A DNA stretch of 64,000 nt from Epiperipatus broadwayi. Its lineage: Eukaryota; Onychophora; Udeonychophora; Euonychophora; Peripatidae. Below are positions 56,405 to 64,000 of this stretch, piece by piece. The DNA lies in contig JAQFVV010006835.1 in the NCBI GenBank assembly GCA_028023455.1, forward strand, positions 188,001 through 252,000. The letters run 5' to 3'. The notes beneath the pieces were generated by a model. It worked only from the letters and a program-made list of their open reading frames with translations, was not told the origin of the DNA and made no database searches. The position numbers and the translations under genes are program-made. Every line of letters begins with the position of its first letter. The stretch's first letter is position 1.

Positions 56405-57547
56405 ATGGAAGATCAGTTAAACAAAAAATCAGATGCGGATAGTGACATTCCATCAACAAAATGTTGTGATCAAGATCACGAAGTCATTTTCAAAGATCCT
56501 GCTAAAATAAAACAGTGTAACCATCAAAGCAAGAAAAAAACTCGAGATGATCATCGTGATTGGGAAATCTTGTATACACTCATTAAGGAGATGAGAGAGG
56601 ATAGGAAAATGATGAAAAGGGTTTTTAAAATTGAGAAAGAGTGAGGTATTAAGAGTAATCTAAACACAGAGAGGATGGAGTATGGCAAAGCTACAAATAC
56701 CCGAGAGGCTCCAAAGGGAGGTGAAAAAACCACCAGATCATACTGAAAAAAATTGGAACAGTGAAAAGGATAAGAGTATGGGAGAAGAAGAGCTGACTTT
56801 GTAAATGTCCAGAGAAACCAATAATGATGACATAAATTTAGAAAGTAAACATGAGGATGATGAGGTCCTGATATCAAGAGAAAACAAAGATATGAACATA
56901 GGGCTTGAACCAAATTAGAGATGGGACAAAGAATTAAGCTGCAGCTTAGTTTTGTTAACTTAAAAATACCATCTCTGATATCTTCTATTCAAATCTAGGT
57001 TTTTAAGGGAGATCCAGGTGAGAATCCTTTACTTCACCTAGACAGTGTTAAAAAATTCTTCAGTTTGTATGTTGCTACAGATAAGGAAAAAACAGTGTTA
57101 GCCAGCCATTATTTAAGAGATGCTGTGAAAGTATAGTGGAAGCTGTTACAACACCCAGTTACAACATTACAATGGTATGAGAACACAATACTAAATAAAT
57201 ATTGGAGTGAGGAATGACAAGAAGCCATATTGCACAGGTTATCCACTCAGAGGTATCAGGAAGATTCAATGCAGGGATACGCATCATACTTTATACAGCA
57301 AGTCACAGGCTTCAAATCCCTCATGACATTCAAGTATTCTGACCAACATATCATTAGAATAGTGAGCCACATCCTCCCATCTTGGATTCAAAGAATCATG
57401 ATTAGCAGGCCCACAATGTCCATAAAAAACACCATGGAGTTATTAACTGCAATCGATTATGGGAGTATAGCACCAAGTAAAGAAGGCCAGGGCCATTACT
57501 GTAATCAAAAGATGAAATCATACATGTCACCTGACCCAGGAAAATGA
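56405..57547 (+). pseudogene. LTR-retrotransposon gag pseudogene
   Basis: The first frame (56405-56644, MEDQLNKKSDADSD...) is charged and ends in Glu/Arg/Lys-rich helix. After acidic low-complexity text and frame breaks, 57000-57230 reads FKGDPGENPLLHLDSVKKFF, then ASHYLRDAVK and KYWSE. The frame 57230-57547 reads LHRLSTQRYQEDSMQGYASYF, FKYSDQHIIRIVSHILP, SWIQRIMIS. The order FxGxxGENP...L...LxGxAxxWW...F...QxxxESxxxYxxRF...LPxxxxxxI is that of retrotransposon gag/capsid domains. It would form the particle coat around the element RNA. At least three frame breaks; no protease or zinc knuckle follows, so truncated. Confidence 0.65.
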
Positions 57548-57843
57548 TAAAATGAATAATAAGTAAGGACTGATATATTGACAAAAATAAATTGGTACAA
57601 CCTTAGATTTCCCATCTTGGATTCAAAGAATCATGATTAGAAGACCCACAATGTCCATAGAAAATATCACAGAGTTATTAACTGCAATCGATTATGGGAG
57701 TTTAGCACCAAGTAGAGAAGACCAGGGCCATTACCGTAATCAAAAAATGAAACCATACATGTGACCTGACCCAGGGAAATGATAAGATGAATAATAAATA
57801 GGGACTGATATATTGACAACAATAAATTGGTACAGCCATAGAT
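57376..57843 (+). repeat. 235 bp tandem duplication inside gag
   Basis: 57376-57610 and 57611-57843 both begin CCCATCTTGGATTCAAAGAA and align throughout with scattered substitutions. The second copy duplicates the gag C-terminal part and its following untranslated stretch. Confidence 0.92.
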
Positions 57844-57849
57844 TTAATG

Positions 57850-58076
57850 AGATGGTATGACTGGATTTATTTCATAATAAATAGGCAGAATTGACTATAG
57901 TAATTGAGATTGAGACCTATAGAAACTTTGTTTTTCTTTATATAAATGATAGTACTCACAATTAGGCTGTTCTCCTGGAGTTTGCCAACTATCAAGTTCG
58001 AATTATGAAATGTACTGATTGTAAGTGAAGACATTTTTTTCCTCATTTTTTTTCTTTAAGTGGAGAAAAATGAAGC
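57850..58076. other. no gene recognised
   Basis: Unclassified DNA between the gag duplication and a fold-back. Confidence 0.4.
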
Positions 58077-58282
58077 GGTCAGATCTAAGTTCGATCCAAG
58101 CTTCATGATATTCCACCAATATACTTAATTTAAACTCCGTTACTAATTGTAAATATTTCCAGATCCTGTAATGGGATTTTATACCCTTTTCTGGATCTGG
58201 AAATATTTACAATTAGTAACAGGGTTTAAATTCGATAAATGAGTGGAATATCATGAATCTCAGATCGAATTTAGATCCAACC
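58077..58282. repeat. fold-back with ~92 bp arms
   Basis: Left 58077-58168 and right 58191-58282 are inverted repeats (TTACTAATTGTAAATATTTC against GAAATATTTACAATTAGTAA) separated by 22 bp, with about 15% mismatch in the outer part. No coding content. 58283-58689 is AT-rich and unclassified. Confidence 0.88.
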
Positions 58283-58689
58283 ATTTCAGTACATGTGGTC
58301 CATTTTCATGAAATTTATCAGTTTAAGTTTGTAGAAGATCCAAATGTACATGTTATTTTAGTCAGATCAAAAGATTGGAAAGTTATCAGCAGATTGATAC
58401 AAATGTGAAAAGGCACTGTCAGCGTAATACATGTTGCAGGTCTAATATGTAAGTACCAAATATTTTTAATTCAATATGCACTTTAATATTCAATTATTTA
58501 TAAAAAGACATTTTATTTCTGTAATTATCTTTTTCCATTATACTTCTTACTATATTAGTGGTTTATCAAAATAGCTATAATTTTTAACATAATTTATTGT
58601 TATCAATCAATATTTTTTCCTTTACTGAAAATGCACTGAATATTACTTAAGTCTCTTCACATTTTATCTTTAGTTCATCTCTTTTCTGC

Positions 58690-59420
58690 TCACAAAATAA
58701 TTGCATCATCTTATAAATCCAAGTGATTTTAAATAATTTCAATTTAGTTTTAGTCATTTTGTTTTACAAAATACTTCATGTAAAACTACAGTAAAAGATG
58801 GCACTGTATTGATTCATGGTTATAATATTCCAAAGCTTTAATCACAACATAAATGCTTAAAGAATCAAATCTTCCAATCCAATACACATGACACTCATCC
58901 TTATTGATAAAACATTGTGTCTTATAATACTGTAAAAACAATCTAATGGTTTATTGCTGATAAAATCTTATGTGTCCTATAAAAACTTTATATGAAATTT
59001 AAACACAGAAGTTCCATAGATTGATCATCACTTTTAAATCCTTCTGCTTTTTATGCATCCCAATTACAAGTTTTTAATAAATGATTTCGATAACTATGAC
59101 AAAATCATTTATATCCAACAGATGATTCATGGATCTTTAATTCTTGCTTTTAATCACTTTTAAATATTACATTCTGCCCAATATCTGGTTTATCTTTTTA
59201 AACATTTAGTCTATAATTTGTCACCTATTTACATTCATATTTCTTTCTTTCTTTCAAAATAACAATGATTTTATCATTTTTGGAGATATTTTATTCTTCA
59301 TAGATTTTATAAGCTATTTCATCTCTTCCTTGAGAGGATATGATATTTAAGTTTAAATACACTAATATATGTCTACTTGTTCATTCATTCTTTCTTAGAA
59401 TAAGTTTCCATTGAATTTAT
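58690..59420 (-). mobile_element. very old RTE-type RT remnant
   Basis: The plus-strand text CATTTTGTTTTACAAAATACTTCATG...ACAGTAAAA (58758-58797), CTTTAATCACAACATAAATG...AGAATCAAAT (58838-58870) and ATCACTTTTAAATCC.GCTT (59027-59048) lines up in order with 35180-35530 of the reference RTE. Divergence is far higher than for the other copies, suggesting a different or much older subfamily. Borders are approximate. Confidence 0.5.
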
Positions 59421-59559
59421 CAATAGACTTGATGTTATTTAATTTTAATGGTATTGTTATTCTTTTTTATTGTTAATTTTTGCGATTCCAAGATGTAATT
59501 TTAGATCTCTGATATATATATATATTGTACCGGTCAAAACATGTTTATCCATCTAACAC

Positions 59560-59690
59560 AAGCTGGAACTCACAAAATGTACTTCAAACCCAGTCAGGCC
59601 CGAGACTTAGGTCAGGGACCAGACTGAATTCGAACCCACTCTCTGAGCCCCAGTTCAAACACCTAATGGATAACATAATAGTGATGGCAC
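59560..59690 (-). repeat. B-box-bearing repeat related to 54850-54950
   Basis: Shares with the 54.85 kb stretch the order GACCAG..T.GAAT..GAACC, CA..TC.AA.C.CC and ATAATGA/ATAGTGATGGCA. On the minus strand each carries a B-box-like GGTTCRAATYC. It may be a tRNA-derived SINE or part of a MITE. A short TA run lies at 59512-59524. Confidence 0.35.
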
Positions 59691-59699
59691 ACAAGAATT

Positions 59700-60744
59700 A
59701 ATTCTTAATCGGCCCGCTAGCAAATTGGAGAAAACAATAAGACTCATGGACTTAAACATATATATAAACAACTTAAATACTAGAGACATTCCAAAGATAA
59801 AATCTAATATATTTAATTAATAGGGACTTTACTAATGAATAGCTATGGTCAATTAGTGAATTGGATTGATTTAATAATGAGACAGAAACTGATATATGAT
59901 GAATTATAAATATATTTATTGACAATTTTACATATATTTTGTTATAACCATTATTTATCATTGCAAATGCATGCAGGCATTTTATTTATTAAGTCATATT
60001 ACTCTAGGCTATTTAAACAATAATTGATACATTGGCGAATAGGTTTGTTGCTATTATTTAATGGAGCCAAATATGCTATATAACAAATCACTACGTTCCA
60101 CTTATTAGTTATGCCCTTTCATCATCAGTTCGAGTGGCTTTTATACATGAAATCAAACCAAGTCTGGAGTAAAATGTAATAATACATGTGATTATAATAA
60201 ATTTTTATATTAAATATGGGCATATCAAGCATCCCAGATAGCTTTAGATCAAAAGGGTTTTCAAGAATGCTTCGGATCAGTGCCAAAGACTGCATATTAG
60301 GGAGGCAGAGTTGGCTATAGTGATTTTACTAACACGCTAGGCACAAATAAAATATAATATTAAAATTGCTCTGCAGATGTTAAGAGTAGTTTTTAGGGTT
60401 TTTGTGACCAACACCGGTTTACCCAATAACCAATCGTCATGCTGCTAAAAGGGAACCTTTATTTGGTTCATAAGAGGCGGGGGACTTACATGCTAATCTG
60501 GCCCTTAGCTCAGTCTTAGCTACTGCACTACTCATAAAAGAAGAAGATGGGCTGGACTTACCATGGCTACATCTTATATATATAAAAAAAACAGCATAAC
60601 AATAAAATATTAATAAATTTCCCATCCGCCAAGCCGAAGTATATTATAAATTAAATATTATACATTAAAGAAACACTAGTTTATCAGATCAAAATAGCCA
60701 ACTCTTCTGTAGCATGAGAAATATGATATGCTACTGATGGGAAT
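59700..60744. other. unclassified DNA
   Basis: 60050-60180 and 60380-60570 are more complex and GC-richer than average. A 62-codon minus-strand frame at 60437-60625 has no recognisable features. Confidence 0.4.
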
Positions 60745-63045
<2,301 letters not shown>

Positions 63046-63180
63046 ACCAGCTTAGTCTGCAGAGAGAGAAATGATTTGAAAAGAAAGATAAAAGAGGCCT
63101 GCTTTATCACAATAGATAGCAACACCATTAACAGAAAGGAAACATGTTATTCTATATCCAGGAAATGGAATACTTGAACT
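63046..63180 (+). pseudogene. possible GIY-YIG element C-terminal fragment
   Basis: The plus strand reads CRERNDLKRKIKEACFITID, then SNTINRKE and ISRKWN, which resembles the conserved end of retroelement GIY-YIG proteins (RRKIKEAxxI...NxMNRDxG...LSxxW). No upstream endonuclease motifs were found nearby, so support is weak. Confidence 0.35.
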
Positions 63181-64000
63181 TTGCCTAAATTTACATAACA
63201 TTAGACTATCACTTACTTCACAAAGAGCTAGGATTATGAAAGCTGAGTCTCTCGAAAGCACTGTCCATGGTTTGATAAGACATTAAATATTAGCTTTGTG
63301 TTTATGGGTTTATAGTGCTAGTATTGAATTACAAAATTAATTCTTATCTAAATCAGTCCAGAACAATGGATTATAAATATTTTCATTTTTTTTTTGTGTG
63401 TTGTCTACCTGTATAGACATTTTAATTAAAGAATCTCTATTATAGTCTTATTGATCTTATTTGCAATTGAGATATATTTGAAGTATTTTAATATTTTAAA
63501 ATGATTTAGAATTTGCATTAATGCATGTTTTTAATGATTACTTCCTATATTAATCTAATAAATATATATTTTCAAGCATGTTTTTTTTTTTTAAATTAAA
63601 ATATGGTGCAAGTTTTCTGTATATTTATTGACATTATCTATTTTTTCTTGGGATATTATTAAAAAATACTTCATAATGTACTACAGGTGTGTCTGTGGTT
63701 TTTTTTTTTTTGGCAATTTTTACGAAGTTTATATTTCCTCTCATTTTTGTCCTATATATAACTATTACTTTAAAAATTTAAGGAGTAAACCTTTATATAG
63801 ACCATCAATTAATAAACTAACATTTTAATATCAGTAGGCTTTCATTGATACATTCAACATTTTAACAACTATGATATGAACTTAAACTTTACATCCCAAA
63901 TACACTTTATTCTTTCAGATGCATGATTGTATTGGTTCCAGGTTTAAATCTCAAACTTTCATTCAGAAAGACAAAAATCAGAAACCACTTTGGAGATGGC
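63181..64000. other. AT-rich DNA, nothing recognised
   Basis: Homopolymer T runs and short frames only. Confidence 0.45.

Noticed and set aside
60110-60150. CTGATGA on the minus strand followed by GAAA
   Set aside because: The GAAA comes only one base after the core, leaving no stem II, so it is not a hammerhead.

Overview
This is a gene-poor, AT-rich eukaryotic genomic window made almost entirely of repeats. No intact host protein-coding gene, rRNA or canonical tRNA could be supported. The repeat mix suggests a lophotrochozoan, most likely a cephalopod mollusc such as an octopus. The evidence is RTE-type LINEs with GATGAT tails, many Penelope-like elements (PLEs) with GIY-YIG ends, degenerate mariner copies, long (GATA)n and (TA)n tracts, and several families of dispersed repeats carrying hammerhead-ribozyme (HHR) cores. 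The taxon is an inference and was not tested by any search.

Layout: 0-13.5 kb is AT-rich DNA with a decayed minus-strand PLE (5.9-7.3 kb), an HHR repeat (7.45-7.64 kb), a pair of ~300 bp direct repeats around a coiled-coil reading frame (8.0-9.5 kb), and a 95 bp-arm inverted repeat (11.25-11.71 kb). At 13.5-14.4 kb is a broken Ty3/gypsy pol fragment. From 17 to 20.7 kb there are fold-backs, a cluster of HHR-derived repeats and the first copy of a ~0.72 kb dispersed repeat; its second copy is at 24.8-25.6 kb. A decayed RTE copy lies at 21.3-22.5 kb. A PLE with direct terminal repeats occupies 26.3-27.8 kb.

From 32.7 to 37.7 kb the minus strand is a retroelement graveyard: a LINE reverse-transcriptase (RT) fragment, a PLE RT split by a 218 bp insertion with a 13 bp target-site duplication (TSD), the best-preserved RTE of the window (34.35-36.65 kb, one frameshift), and a CCHC zinc-knuckle ORF1-like frame.

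From 43.09 to 47.26 kb lies the most informative locus. An RTE insertion has an inverted 5' part (twin-priming signature) and a candidate 8 bp TSD, AATTTATA. It was later interrupted by a mariner-like element and by a 1.34 kb head-to-head multimer of ~367 bp HHR-bearing units, which has its own 8 bp TSD, GTAGTTCA. A separate RTE 3' fragment, a 100 bp-arm fold-back, a PLE GIY-YIG frame inside inverted repeats, and a second mariner remnant follow to 50.8 kb.

The rest holds GATA arrays, a head-to-head pair of family-1 HHR repeats (54.5-54.7 kb), a 29 bp TIR element, a retrotransposon gag pseudogene with a 235 bp internal duplication (56.4-57.8 kb), a fold-back at 58.1 kb, a very old RTE fragment at 58.7-59.4 kb, and low-information AT-rich DNA.

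The common thread is hammerhead cores: eight recognisable copies in two clear families, plus two weaker candidates. They sit in dispersed or multimeric repeats alongside PLE reverse-transcriptase/GIY-YIG remnants. Hammerheads are known from PLEs and from animal retrozymes, so the machinery is established biology. The specific families and the multimeric TSD-flanked insertion may not have been catalogued.
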